In this document: one piece after another, positions 1 to 11,760 of the stretch
How positions within the stretch are numbered: the first letter of the stretch is position 1
Layout of the letters: each line of letters opens with the position of its first letter
NCBI GenBank assembly: GCA_013399695.1
Contig: VXAU01004951.1
Coordinates: forward strand, 1,001,891-1,065,890
Source of the DNA: Formicarius rufipectus
Taxonomy: Eukaryota; Chordata; Aves; Passeriformes; Formicariidae
DNA: 64,000 nucleotides
Direction: 5' to 3'
Notes under the pieces: model-generated
Databases searched by the model: none
Told to the model about the DNA's origin: nothing
Seen by the model: the letters and a program-made list of their open reading frames with translations, nothing else
Made by a program: the position numbers and the translations under genes

Positions 1-1699
1 CTGCCTTGCATATGCAATGGCAGCGGTTTAGATTCGACATGGTAAACACCTAACAAGGGGTATTGCCTCTGACTCTGGCTTCTCTCCTTTCCCTTCCACT
101 CACTAGCAATTCATATATCCCATTAACCCTTTTCTAGCTGGACTTCCAGCTGACTTATCCTATTTTTGAAGGCAAATCGCTTCCATCAATCATTTATTTT
201 GGAGGGGCTGCTCAGACAGATGTTTGCCAGTGTATGTTTGGTACATACAGCAGCAGACAATTCATTAAGCTCACTTGCCCAGTCAGGGGTCACTGGATTT
301 CTATTTCCCACTTAACCTTGATGCTTTTGAGTTTATCTAGATGCTGTGTGCTAAAGCTGCATTTGCAGCAGAGAGGGCTAAGCGGATGGTGGAGATGGTG
401 CCTGCATGTGCTGTGTGTAAAGCATTCACTCATCAGCAAGCTCAAGGGGGCTGCACGGGAGAGTGGTTTCAGTGATGGTGTGTGGCTTGCCAGTGTTATG
501 TCAGGCACTAAAATAAAACACCTGAGTGAAATGATCCAGCTGTGTCAGCCAGATGTGTGCCAAGTGACACAGTCTGCAGGAGCAGCACACCACCCAGCCA
601 TGTAATGGCTTGCCCCAAGCAATACTGTGTTCCTGGTATGCTTGCATTTCTGTCAGAAGTGTTGGTGGCCAGTGTACAGGCTTTACCGCCCTCAGCTGCC
701 TTCCTAAGCTCTTTAAGCCGATCTGGCCAGCTATATGCTTTTCATATTTCCCAGGAAGGACAGTTGTCTCCTCTCCCTTTCCCTGAGACCATCCCCAGGT
801 TTCTGGGATGTTTCAGTCCGTTCTTCAGAAGAGAGGCAGAACCCAGGCTGTACTGGGAGACAGGACTGTCACATGAAGCTGGAAGGTGTGAGATTTTCCT
901 GTGTCCCATGGATTTGAGGTTCTATGGGGTAACATTTCATTCCCTCAGTTTTAAAGGAAGCGTTGGTTTGCTAACTTTCCCCTCACTGTTTTCCTTGACC
1001 CCCCCAAAACATAACTTGGTTTAAGATAACCTCGTGTTTGAAAAACTCCCAGTGTCTCTCTCTGCCTGCCTGTAGATCCACTAGTGACATTGGAAGGGAA
1101 AGAGCTAGATGGGGAAAAACCATTTGATGATCTATCCTAACAGTGTTTAAAGCAGATCTTTACTTCCACAGAGTGATAGGTAAGAGATTTCTATACATGA
1201 ATCATATCACCCATCTTCACTAAACATCTGCTTCAGAGGGAAGAGGAAATGTGCAGTGTCAGTTTACCAGTGCCCAGTAGCTCCACCCTATAGCTTGAAG
1301 GGAAATGAAAATGTAGGAGGGAGAAAAAATTATATGCAGTTGGAGAGAAATAAAAGCAATGTATACAGCGATAAGATATCTAAAAACATTTTGTTCCTGT
1401 AAATTGTGATGCAAATCATTCAGGAAAGCACCAAGGACAGGATATTCTGAATGAATTTTCTTCTTTGGAGCCTTATACATTTGTATATAGGGTTACACTT
1501 GTAGGTGGAAGAATGGGTGGGTGGACTGATCTATGAAGTGGAGAAAAATGGTTTGTTACAAGCTCTAATGTTCCTAAAGGAAGCCACTCCTCTGAAGCTT
1601 CAACTGCAGCTTGTTACTCAAATAGAATTATTCTGAGAAGTTTGGAGATGACTTTTTAAAACTATAGGATTTTAAATACTCCCTCACTATAGGACTATT

Positions 1700-1713
1700 A
1701 AAAAAAAAAAAAA
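1700..1713. repeat. Poly-A homopolymer
   Basis: Fourteen consecutive A residues in otherwise unique sequence. No SINE or LINE body is visible immediately 5' of it, so I do not call it a retroposon tail. Confidence 0.9.
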
Positions 1714-2221
1714 GTCCCTAACTCTAAACTGGCTCATCTCCTAAATTACCTGGCAGAAGATTTGATTAATTTGTTGGCTTTGCTATAGGTTGATGACTTT
1801 TAGCGAGTATTTGGCATGGGGAAGTTAGGAAATTGCAGAGAGAATAAAAATAGCTCATGATGGACTATCCACAGGGAAAAGGGTAATGATCTGCTCCTTA
1901 GAGCAAGGCAGAAAGGAGAGGCGGGGTTTGAGAGCTGCAACAGGTGAGAATGGCTGAGCAGAGTTGCTAGTATTTGTCCAACTGCAACCAGGAAAAGAGA
2001 GTAGGATGTTTCAAAGATGACACTGTGTATTAGTGAGCCTGTCAGACTTACTAAGGTTTCATTTTGTAACTCTGTCTTCAGCAAGTGAAGAAAGACACTG
2101 AACCTTATTTTGAGTATTGAGAAGGAATTGTAAGCTACAGTTCCTGCCGATGTTTTGTTTACAAGATTACAGTCATGAGTTTGTCAGGTTTTGTCTGCAA
2201 CTTTCACGGCTTGATGTTAGG

Positions 2222-2253
2222 AAAAAAAAAAAGGAGAAAAAGAGAAAGAAAAG
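2222..2253. repeat. A/G-rich low-complexity patch
   Basis: A nearly pure purine stretch of A runs separated by G or GG. It is simple low-complexity sequence without a recognisable repeat body beside it. Confidence 0.8.
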
Positions 2254-3599
2254 AATCTCTAAAAAACAAATGCTCAAAATATCCCCCAAACTAATTAAAG
2301 TAGGAAGACATTCCCCAACCCCAAATCTTCCTTCTGTTTACCTGCCTCCAGCATCCCTTCCCACCTCATTTGCTCTGCACCTGTTGGGTGAGCAAGGATC
2401 CTGTGCTCCATTGCACACAGCCTAGTGAAGGAATGAGAAATAAGAGGATGTTGGCTAACTTTGGACATATGCAGTAAAAAAGGGCAGCTGCTGCAAACTG
2501 GGGAAGGGAGGGAACTGTGCTTCTGTGTTGTGTTTGCCTCTTAAGATGGATTAGAAGCAAAATGGCAGTGCTTCTCCATGCTCTGGGATCAGGTACCTCT
2601 ACAGCATATTTTAGGGGGAAAGGATCAGTTGCCTCAGGAACCACCACAGCAGCACACTTCAAAGTGTCTTTAAAATACTATTCTGAGGGTATCAGTGGGA
2701 CTTGCAGGTTGCCCAGGGCTTTTAGTAGTCCTGGTACAAGTGCATATTTGGCCTTTAAAGACTCCTGAAATGGAGCTCATCACTAGCTGGAACCAAAATG
2801 GGTCACATTCCCATTCCAGTCTGCTCAGTTATACCAGTACAAATCCACCAAAGCCCAAGGGCACTGCCAGAAATACCATATTTGTCTTTGGGGCAGATTC
2901 CCAGGGACTGCTAATAAAGAGGTACAAGTGACTCATAGAGGGCTTAAGCTGCTGAGCACTGCTCAGATGATGTTCAGCCTGTTGGAGAACTGGGATCTTG
3001 CCAAGGCCAGAATTTGGCTCATTGCTCTAGAGTTCTTCCAAGCATCAACTTTTCATCAAGAATTAAATCAATCTGATGTGGATGTACAGATGAAAACCAA
3101 TATTTAACTGAGTGTGCACTTTCCACTTTTTAACCAGGTATTCTTAAATAATGTGAAATTTCAGCCTGATAGCATGTTTAGGCATTTCCATCCTAATGGG
3201 TACTTAGTTCCTTCAAGTTACGTGTGTCAAAGGATGGACTAGAATCAAATTACCAGCAGTAATAACAGTGCTGTTGGTATAATCCTGCAATATAAGCAAT
3301 TTATGCAAACTCTGTTCTTGAGCTCCCAGTATTTTGCTGATATGTTACACATAGAACTATGCTAGAGGACAAAGGCACCTCAGGCAAAATAGCAACACAG
3401 CATCACAACAAAGTTTATGCCCTATACAGTTATTTTAGAAGTGAAAGCTGTTCAGATTACCCTTATAATTAGTATATAGTTTATAACAGGGACCACTGAG
3501 CTGAGCCCTTTGCTAGGAATGAGAATAGGCATGTTCAAAGGTATAATACTACATAATAATACAGTCTTGGCAGTAAAATTGCAACCTTGATTATTAGCA

Positions 3600-3840
3600 G
3601 TATTGTTGTGGTACTTAAAGGCCACCACTAAGTTGAGGGACCCTTTGTATTAAGGGCTGTGTGAGCAAAGAGTACAAGAGACACCCTCTCCTACAGGGCA
3701 GGCAGGCTGTTAGCTGGAATGGACCAAAGCCGCGGGGGAGGGGGCAGGAGGTGCCTGGAGGTGAGGGGACTCGCCCAGGGTTGCATAGCAGGGGTCAGGT
3801 GCACCAAACCTAGTGACCTATCCATTAGCTTGGGCTGCCT
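3600..3840 (+). mobile_element. Old MIR-like SINE relic
   Basis: The segment carries, in order, several phrases of the ancient amniote MIR-like SINE pattern. These are a 'caagagacaccctctcc' part (usual form like 'caagagacagtccctgcc'), 'ggggactcgcccagggtt' (usual 'agtgacttgcccaaggtc'), 'gcatagcaggggtcagg', and the terminal 'cctatccattag...gggctgcct' (usual 'ctatccactaggccatgctgcct'). Order and spacing fit plus-strand orientation. It is heavily diverged, with a GC-rich insertion-like piece near 3729-3750. The subfamily cannot be named by eye. Related pieces occur at 21480-21625 and 40040-40115. Confidence 0.6.
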
Positions 3841-6425
3841 TTTGGCTCAGGCATGCAACAACCCAGCAAATGCGACACATGAGGATTCCTGAGTATATCC
3901 CTGTCTGCACTGCTACTGACTACCAGTCCCAAGTGCTTTTCTCTCTCTCCAGTCTGTACAAAGCCTTCATTATCAAATCAAGCATACATGTTTTGAGCGA
4001 GGGTATGTTGGTATCTGTTCAATCCCTGCTGATACTTTCCTTTAAATAAAAAATAAAAATGTATAAATGTAGTGACAGATGATGTTGCAAAACTTCCAGG
4101 TCTGGCAGCAGATGGTGCCGTTATATGAAGGCATACATGCTTCCCATAGATATGTGTGTGTGCATCCATATGATAAAGGAAGTTGCAATATGAGTATGGT
4201 CAAAGACTGGTGATTTGCATCTCTCCTTATACATACCCACTATTTCTATAGGGTATGCCTATTGGTGAAGGGGGGCCTTTGTGTTACTGAGCTTTGTGCA
4301 AAATGAGAGTGACCCATCACAAGGAAATGTGGAATGGAAATAGGAAAAGGAAAGGCTTTCTTTGGTGAAATTATGTATGTTTAATAACACTATATGTATA
4401 ATTTGCGTTCAGAATGATGGAGGAGAGACAATATCAAACTGTGGCTTTAACCTCCTCCCCTGAGTCTGCACACACACTTCAGCTTGCAGCTAAGTACCAT
4501 ATGTTTTCCTGCTCTAGTTGACATTAAAATTTATGTAGTAGTATATGTTACCTGGAGTGTCTCAGAGTCTGTACCTCTTCTACTCCACTCCCCTCCCCAG
4601 CAGGTCATGAAGAAGGACCTAGTCTTAAAATAGCTCATAGTTCCTGGAATTTGCCATCTCATAACTATAAGTTTTCCAGATATATATTACATATACCTGC
4701 CCTTTATATCCAGACCCACAGGCATCAGAATCTGACAGAGCTGCAGGGCCACAGCTCACTGCTGATGCAGCAGCAGGACTTCAACAGGCTTACTGTGAGG
4801 CTGAATATAGCCATTTTCATTGAAGGTACCTGGTTTTGTTGTCCATCAAAATTCACTCTGGTTTGTGTGAACTCGTGCTCTGCTGGAGTAAGTGCAATGG
4901 AGGGCACAAGGGTGAAGTCAGGAATTTACTGAGTTTTCTTTTACTGTTCTCTTGCTGAACAAGAAATGAATGTGATTTTCAGCTGAATCTGACACCAAAG
5001 CATTTGCTTCAGGCTTCGTGCACATCTAACTTGCCTGGTTTTATGGTAAGTAATGGGAACTAATAATGATGAGTTTCACTTCTACCTAGAAAACAGCTAT
5101 TTCACAATAATCTCAACAGCCAGTCTCCCCTGTGCTTATGTATTTCTGCAGATTTATTATTAGGAGCAACTTGGTTGTGTGGAAGGAGTCAGCTGTGATC
5201 CTAAAGTGCCCCCACAGTGCTCAGCCCTGTGCAAAGAGAGGAGAAATAGTCCTGCTGCAGCTCTATTGATTTCACTGGGGTTGGGCTTTTTCAGTCCTAG
5301 CTAACTTGATGGAAGTGAGCCTGCTCAGATTGGGCTGGAGTTCAGCAGATATTTTGCAATAGCACATCTGTATGGGATTTGGGAGGTGCGTGCTTGCGGG
5401 TGCCTGTGTGCAAGTGTGTGCTTCCCTACATTTGCTTCCACTTAAAATTGGAAAGTTTTCCTGTGTGTACTTGGACAAATGTTCCTATACTTTGTAAAGC
5501 TGCCACATTTGCAACTGAGGCAGCACTGCTGGATGGACAGGATAAGAGTCTGTGTGGCTTTTTCTAACTCCTGGACCTCAGTGACTGTCACAAATGCTGG
5601 AAAGCATCATTTTGCTTCAGTATGTCTCAATTGCTACAGCTGCTCAGGAAAAAAGCAAGTGAAGAGAATATAACATCTCCCTTTTCTGAGGCTCAGTGGT
5701 TAACACCACTATAGATCTGGCCAATACTGTCCGTTTCCAGTAGAACCACTCTCACCCCTGAAATTTGTACTTCTGTGTCAGAAGAGAGTAGTGAAAAGTT
5801 CCAAAGACCTGGGAGACCTGCCTCCTGCACATCTGCCTGTAAGAGCCCAGACATTCCCGAATGGTGTCTCATCACAGGTGCTCTCCTTTGATGGGCTCCT
5901 AGAAGAGCACTGGATTTATGAGGGGAAGGGAAATGCCAAGGGTACTCCAGCTTCTAGCACTAACTTCTATGCTTTGCATTTGTGAAACAAAATGGGGGTG
6001 GTCACACCACTGTGCAGCTCCCACCCACTGTGCGACTGCACCTCCTTCTCTCAGGGACGGCAGAGTGACCATGTTGGAGATGCACCATTGTCACTCTCCC
6101 TAATGTACTATGACTTCGTGTATCAGTGAGAACAGTGCCTCACCAGGGGTGATGGTGATGCTTTTCTAGTGCAGCAACCCAGAGATACTCAAGCTGGGAA
6201 TGTGATTGTACCTGTATGGCAGCTACCTCAGTGCTTTGCTTCTTTGCTCCCTCCATCTCAGGCTGGTTGTCCACCCTCACACGAGACTGGGCAAGGGAGA
6301 CCATGACTCAGAGCTGCACATCCAGTCACCTTTCATGCCTTTCTGTGCAAACAAAACTTATGTTGAAATCCACTGGCAGGCAGCATCCATGACTTTGAAT
6401 AGTAAATACAAATCTCTCCTTTTCC

Positions 6426-6449
6426 CTCTCTGTCTCTCTCTCTCTCTCT
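6426..6449. repeat. (CT)n microsatellite
   Basis: An alternating CT dinucleotide run with one G interruption at 6432. It may vary in length between individuals. Confidence 0.9.
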
Positions 6450-9329
6450 GTTATTAAGCTGACAGGCACTTAGCCAATTATCCAGTCATCGTCTCAGCTG
6501 TATTTATGGAGAAGGAAGAGACAACGCACACAGCTCTTGTCTTCAGGGCTTCAGCTGAGTCTCCCTTGTGTGCTGTAGCATTTTCCCTTGTGTTAACTGC
6601 TTAGGATGCACAGGGAAAGAAACCAATGAAGGGGATTAGTTGAGAAGAGGAATGGGGGGGAGCAGCGGTGGGGCAAGGGCTCTACTCCCCCAGACCAGGG
6701 TCATGCCAGAGCTGTCATTGTTTGCCCTTGCTTTTGTGTTTAAATTTGGCAGAACACATGTGCCTTTGTTGCATAAGGTTGCGATGGATGGGGAATGCGA
6801 TGGCTGTGGGTACTTGCAAAGTCGTTTTGCAAGGACTAAAAATCAGAAACTATGAGGTGGTAGATTGTGAGTCTGTGCCTTAAAGTAAGGGAGTCACGTG
6901 TCCTTGGGAATGTGGTGTGAATTTGTGACTTGGATCCACCAGCCACCCCCAATTCCCAATGCGGTATTGCGCCTCAAACGTATAGCCTGCACTGGCTCAA
7001 GTGTTTACTCCAAACAGCAAAATTTAGGCAAATAGCACTGAAGTGTTCTGTGAATATTTTCATGAATGTTAAAAATGAATTCACTTTGGCTGCAGCTGTG
7101 CTTCCTTTGTGTATGTGCATGTGCATCGTTTTTCTCTCCCCCTTGTGAATAATCTGAGTGGATGAGTTTTCCTTGTCCTGGCGTTCACGGACAGAACATT
7201 TTAAATAGCTCTATAGATGAGCAAAACAGGGCTCTAGCTGCAACCTCTGCTGCTGGAAGTCCCTGTCAGTGCAGATTTGCAGGAGTGTGCCCCTTCCTCC
7301 CCTTACACCCAGATACCAACTTTGTGTGTATGCCTATGGTGGACTTGATATATATTTATGTTGGTTGTTGCTTAGAGAGGACTGGACATGGTTCTTGCAG
7401 CCCCTTATAGGAGCCCAGGCATAAAAGCACTCGAACAAGTAAGATGTGGAGCTGATCGCAGCTCGAGCCACAATAATTTATGTGCATGTGACAAGAGAAA
7501 ATTACCTTTAAACTCTGCACCCAACCAATCAATCTTGCAACCGCCTGTTTTTGCTAGAAAAGGTGCCTCGGGCCAAGCCTATCAAGCTCAGAAAAAGAAA
7601 GGTTAAAATGTTCTAACATCATTATCTCTTTCTTTTCCTTTGGAGGAGAGGAGCCACAGTGACAAAGCCCCACTAACTCCTTTACACCAGCTCCTTTGTA
7701 CTGAGTTTCATTCCCACCCCCAGCCCAGATTCCCAACTGGAGTCAGCAGGAATTTGTCCACTGTCAGGCCCTGTGCTCTTCTTGTCAGAGGACAGAAAGG
7801 AGAGCATGTGACAGAGAGGACAGGCCACAAATAAGCATGCTGGAATTGGAAAAACACCACCTCTACAAGGTAGCAACTACCAAGTGCTGTAGATATCACA
7901 GGGATGCTAGGAAACCCCCATCTGTTCCAGGGTGTCCTCTGAGCTTGGAGTAAAGTGAGATTTGGGGAGCGATTACCCCCTGAAAAATTATTGTCTCCTC
8001 TCTGCCAAATACAATATAATATGATCTGTAGTCTCCATCCCTGCAGCAATAGAGCAGGGAGCCTGCACCAGCTGAGGCAGTTGTTTATTGGGGTTTCATG
8101 GGGGAAGGGGCACTTGAGCCCTTGTCCTTGTATGACCAGAGTCATGTGTGACTTGTGAATCAATGGACCATGTTTGTCCTTTCAGTGCAGGCAGGTTTAA
8201 TAGCTGTCCCCTTGAGTCAAAGGACGGGGGAGATTTTAAGCTGGTGGAAGAAGATGGGAAGGAACTACTGCAGGCTGCCCTCTCCCCTTTTCATATCTGC
8301 TGCCTCCTTAGCCTTTGACATGCTTCCACGACCCCCTAACATTTCTCAGGCAGGTTTTGTCCCATCTCCATCTCTTCAGACTTACCCTGATTCCCCCACT
8401 TAATGAGGCTCTTCTTCTCAACAGTGAGGTGACAACCTCTGAGCCCCACAGATTACTGGGCACCCACACTCTTCTCCTGTGTGAGAGATGGGGACATCTT
8501 CTACCATCACTTCTTTACTCCCTGAGCAGCAGAATATGCAAGAACCTCACAACCACAGTGGACAACCCCATCCATAGCAGATATTCTTCTTTACAAAGAT
8601 ACCCGTTTGGATGCAGTGGCTAACTTTCTCTCTCCAGTCAGTGTTGTCATCGTGCCAGTTACCCCATGCCAGTGACCATTGGGGTGGCTGGCAACACTGC
8701 AGAGAAGTAATTGGGGCTGGAGAACATGTGAGGGACCAAGCCACTTTTCAGAGTCCTTTGAGCCGCCATGGAAAAATGAGACAAAGATATCTGCAATGTT
8801 GCTGTCATTCACCTGCCACACATGCACACAGATGTATTTGTCTGTTTCTTGGATTACAGTGCTATTTAATTGAAATCATTCCTGAGTATGGCAGAGCTGA
8901 GATGGCTGACATGGTTTTGGACAGTAAAGAGTTCAGAACAGCATATGGGGGCTAAAAGTGGGCAGCAATAACAGGAGATCCCATCCTAATGAGGAACAGA
9001 AAATGAGCTACTTCCTTCACCGGGTATTCCCCCCTCCCTAGGGCTTGTTGTTATTATACTTGCTGCTGAGACTCAGAGTTTCTCCAAAGCATTTGAGCTG
9101 AGTGCATGCTGTCCCTCATCCACCTTGCCGCTACTTCAATCCTTGGTTGTTTCTTGCCAGCATGGAAAGAGAAGAGTGTTTGTAGAGATCTATCCACTGA
9201 GAGAGAAAGGATGGGTAAGTTCATCTGAGAGTCAGAGCTGAAATCTCTTTTTCCTGTCTCTCCTCTTGCAAATCGCACACAGCAAGCTCTTCTTGGCACA
9301 CTCCCATATCCAGCCTGCTACCTTGCTCG

Positions 9330-9500
9330 ATGAAGTTGTCTGTCACATCTCTTTCTTGCTTTCTCCATCTCCTCCCTCCCTTTGCTTTCTTTCTCCATCT
9401 CCTCCTCCCCCTTCACCCTGCTCCAACACATGTTCTCATTCCTGATTCCAGCCCCTTCTCCTTCCTTTTCTTTCCCTCTCTTTGCTCAACTCTATATTCC
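9330..9500. repeat. Pyrimidine-rich tract with tandem duplication
   Basis: The plus strand is almost all C and T for about 170 bases. Two neighbouring copies of a roughly 25-base unit with the core TTTCTCCATCTCCTCC lie at about 9357-9380 and 9382-9410, the second with a few extra bases. The flanks are less skewed. This is simple sequence, not a known retroelement. The open frame across it (9330-9614) owes its Leu/Pro/Ser content to the tract. Confidence 0.75.
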
Positions 9501-10068
9501 CTTTCAACTCCCCTCCCTTCTGGACTGGGGAGAGAGATTGGAGGCCGGGAGGAAAAGCAGAGCAGGATAGGGGTGCACCACAGTGACTGCAGTGCTCTGG
9601 CTCTTGTGGTGTAGATGATAGAGCAGACTTTGAGCGCTGTTGTTGGACATGATCACTCAGTCAGCACTTTGTATTCTGACCAGGTCTGCAGAGTATCCCC
9701 AGTGTATTTATTTTCTGTTCCTACACAGAATGCCTGGTGCCTATGTGTCCCGTGAGCTCAGAGGAAGGGTATGTTTGTGAGGGCTAATAAGAAGTGTCTG
9801 TGACATCAGTAAAGCTCTTCCTCTTCCTAGCAGGAATGTAGTTGGATGCCTGTTGCATCCCAATGACCTGCTTCTCCTGCTTTCAATAGCAGTCCAAGTT
9901 GGAAACAGAGAGGTAGGAGAACCCATTCATTGATGAGATGGTTGACAGGCAAGAACTGAGGCTCCAGACTGCCGTGAAAGCCACCTTGGTGCAGAGAAAC
10001 ATGCTGCAGTGCATTCATGGTGTGCTGTGATTCTAATCTTGGAAGTTAAAAAGAGTCATCTGGGGGCT

Positions 10069-10094
10069 TTTTCTCCCTCTATTTTCTCCCTCTA
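10069..10094. repeat. Perfect 13-bp tandem duplication
   Basis: The unit TTTTCTCCCTCTA occurs twice back to back at 10069-10081 and 10082-10094 without a mismatch. It is a small slippage-type duplication. Confidence 0.95.
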
Positions 10095-11025
10095 TTGTAG
10101 CTTTTCCTTGGGAGAGAAGCTTGACAGTCTGGTGTGATGCTGACACGGGATGAAGATCAGTGCTGGGATGAAGACCTGAGATTTTCTTGTGCAAATAGCA
10201 AAGACAGATGCCTTTAAAGACAATAGTGGTGCAATATTATGGAAAATTCTTGGTGTTTAAGGTGCCAGACCTCTCTGACCTTAAAGAGAAGCATCAGGAC
10301 TTTAGATCATGAGTTATGATTGTTTCAGCCAGATCTGCCCATTGCAGGGAAGCTTGCCAGGAACTTTGGAGAAGGCCCCATGTGTTTGTTATGAAACCAT
10401 AGGATGCTACAGAAATCTAAAGTCAACCACTGATGTTGTGTCAGGGTTGTTCCTCAGTACTGGTCACCTTTATTATTCTCCTGTGGTACTTCCTTTTTGT
10501 AGGAGTGGGACTCTGAAACTTGGGTGAAAACCCACACATCCTGGCTGCTTTTATGCTTAAGGGAGACCTGAGATTGGCATCCATAATCAGGAGCAGAAGG
10601 TGCTGCAGGCAATCTGTCTTTCTAGCACTGCATTAAACCCATTTTAGTTTTTTCAGCTAAATATCAAATTATCTGTCCACCCACACATCCTCCCCACTGC
10701 ATCAACTGTGGTTAGTGATAGGCCATCTGTAGGACTTTTACCTGGACAAGGGGGTCCACGGGGGTTCTTGCGTAACATGCTTCATGCGTATTCATTGGCC
10801 TTTAAACTGGCATTTCATTCCTTCCTATTCTCCTGGCTAGTCTCCAGTACTGGCAATGAGTCAGAGGCATGCAGGTCTATCAATTTGAAAAGTGTGTCCC
10901 AAGGTGGAGGAACACGTGCAGCTTTGTTCTTACCAGAGCTGGGAACTAAGTGCTTAAATGAGGGCCAGGTAGGTCAAGGACTTTGGACAGAGTCAGATCA
11001 GATAGCCTTTTAAAGGTGGTGTTTT

Positions 11026-11097
11026 GTGGTTTTTTTCCTACCTTTTTTTTTTTTTTAAATTCTCCTTTTTTCTTTTCCTTTTTCTTTTTTTCCCTTT
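11026..11097. repeat. T-rich low-complexity tract
   Basis: T runs, the longest at 11043-11056, are separated by single C or A-rich breaks. The frame that translates through it as Phe/Leu repeats is not a gene. Confidence 0.85.
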
Positions 11098-11329
11098 GAG
11101 TCTTGTTGTTTTTTCCCCCTTACATGGAGCTCAAAGTGGAAGTACCATCCATCTCCCAAAGAGAGAAGGGCATACACCAGACTTTACAGCATCATTGTGT
11201 TCTGCTGTAGCCATGTTCCTGCCTCGGTGGTAGTGTTGGCTGCTTGCTGATCACTGTATCTACTGTAGTAGAGCCCTGTGTCTATTTGGAGTGCTTAGCG
11301 TTTCTAAGGAGATGTGGACCAGTTGGATG

Positions 11330-11760
11330 TAATCCTGAAGAGGGAAGTGGGAATGATCAGAAGCCTAGACAGATGAGTTGAGATGGATGGAAACGGGGTC
11401 TTAGTACTAAAGAAGAGAGGACTAAGCATGAGATATGCATATCAGCATGCAGTGCAGGTACATAAGATAAAAAAGAAAGGAATTATGTCTTCTGCAGAGG
11501 AAGATGAGGAGGAATAGTTTAATACCGTAGCAAAATAGACAGGCTGAATGTCTGTAAGAACTCTGCAACAGTAAATATAGCGAAACATTGAATCAAATTG
11601 CCTTGGGAGGCTGTGTAACTCCATCACTGGAGGGCTTTAAGGACAGACCAGACATGTACAAGGAGTGACAGATGACACAAATGACGAAGTAGAACTGATC
11701 CATCTTTCACAGACTGGCTTGTTCCTTGGGTCTCTTCTACTTCTGCTGCTTGATTCTGGG
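11330..11760 (+). mobile_element. Old CR1 LINE 3' fragment
   Basis: This is a decayed 3' part of a chicken-repeat-1 (CR1) LINE on the plus strand. The clearest stretch is around 11595-11660. It reads 'aattgccttgggaggctgtg', then 'aactccatcactggaggg', then 'tttaaggacagaccagaca', which follows the CR1 order 'aattgcctagggaggttgtg / gaatctccatc..tggagg / ttttaagaacaggttggaca'. Further on, 11725-11750 fits the terminal 'gatgacctcttgaggtccc' region. The upstream third (11330-11470) is weaker. Both ends are approximate. There is no coding capacity. The divergence suggests an insertion predating modern bird families. Confidence 0.7.

Larger units (their letters stand above)
1..3595. other. Unique non-coding DNA, no gene seen
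   Basis: I see no exon, RNA gene or well-preserved repeat here. The longest open frame is 542-1024 on the plus strand (160 codons). It is rich in Ser, Leu and Pro, is overlapped by other frames and resembles no family I know. A poly-A run lies at 1700-1713 and an A/G-rich patch at 2222-2253. Around 2815-3030 there are faint traces of an old dispersed repeat (phrases like CAGAATTTGGCTC), too decayed to delimit. Confidence 0.6.
3846..11325. other. Unique non-coding DNA, no gene seen
   Basis: About 7.5 kb without a supported gene. Open frames are at most about 150 codons (7708-8163, minus) and unrecognised. Notable content is the CT microsatellite at 6426-6449, a pyrimidine-rich tract at 9330-9500, a 13-base tandem duplication at 10069-10094 and a T-rich tract at 11026-11097. 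At 5250-5370 there is a faint trace of an old dispersed repeat ('ctattgatttcactgggg'). Nothing else stands out. Confidence 0.6.

Noticed and set aside
5690..5770. 'gaggctcagtggttaacacc' resembling a tRNA box A
   Set aside because: No box B at the right distance, so neither a tRNA nor a supported SINE.
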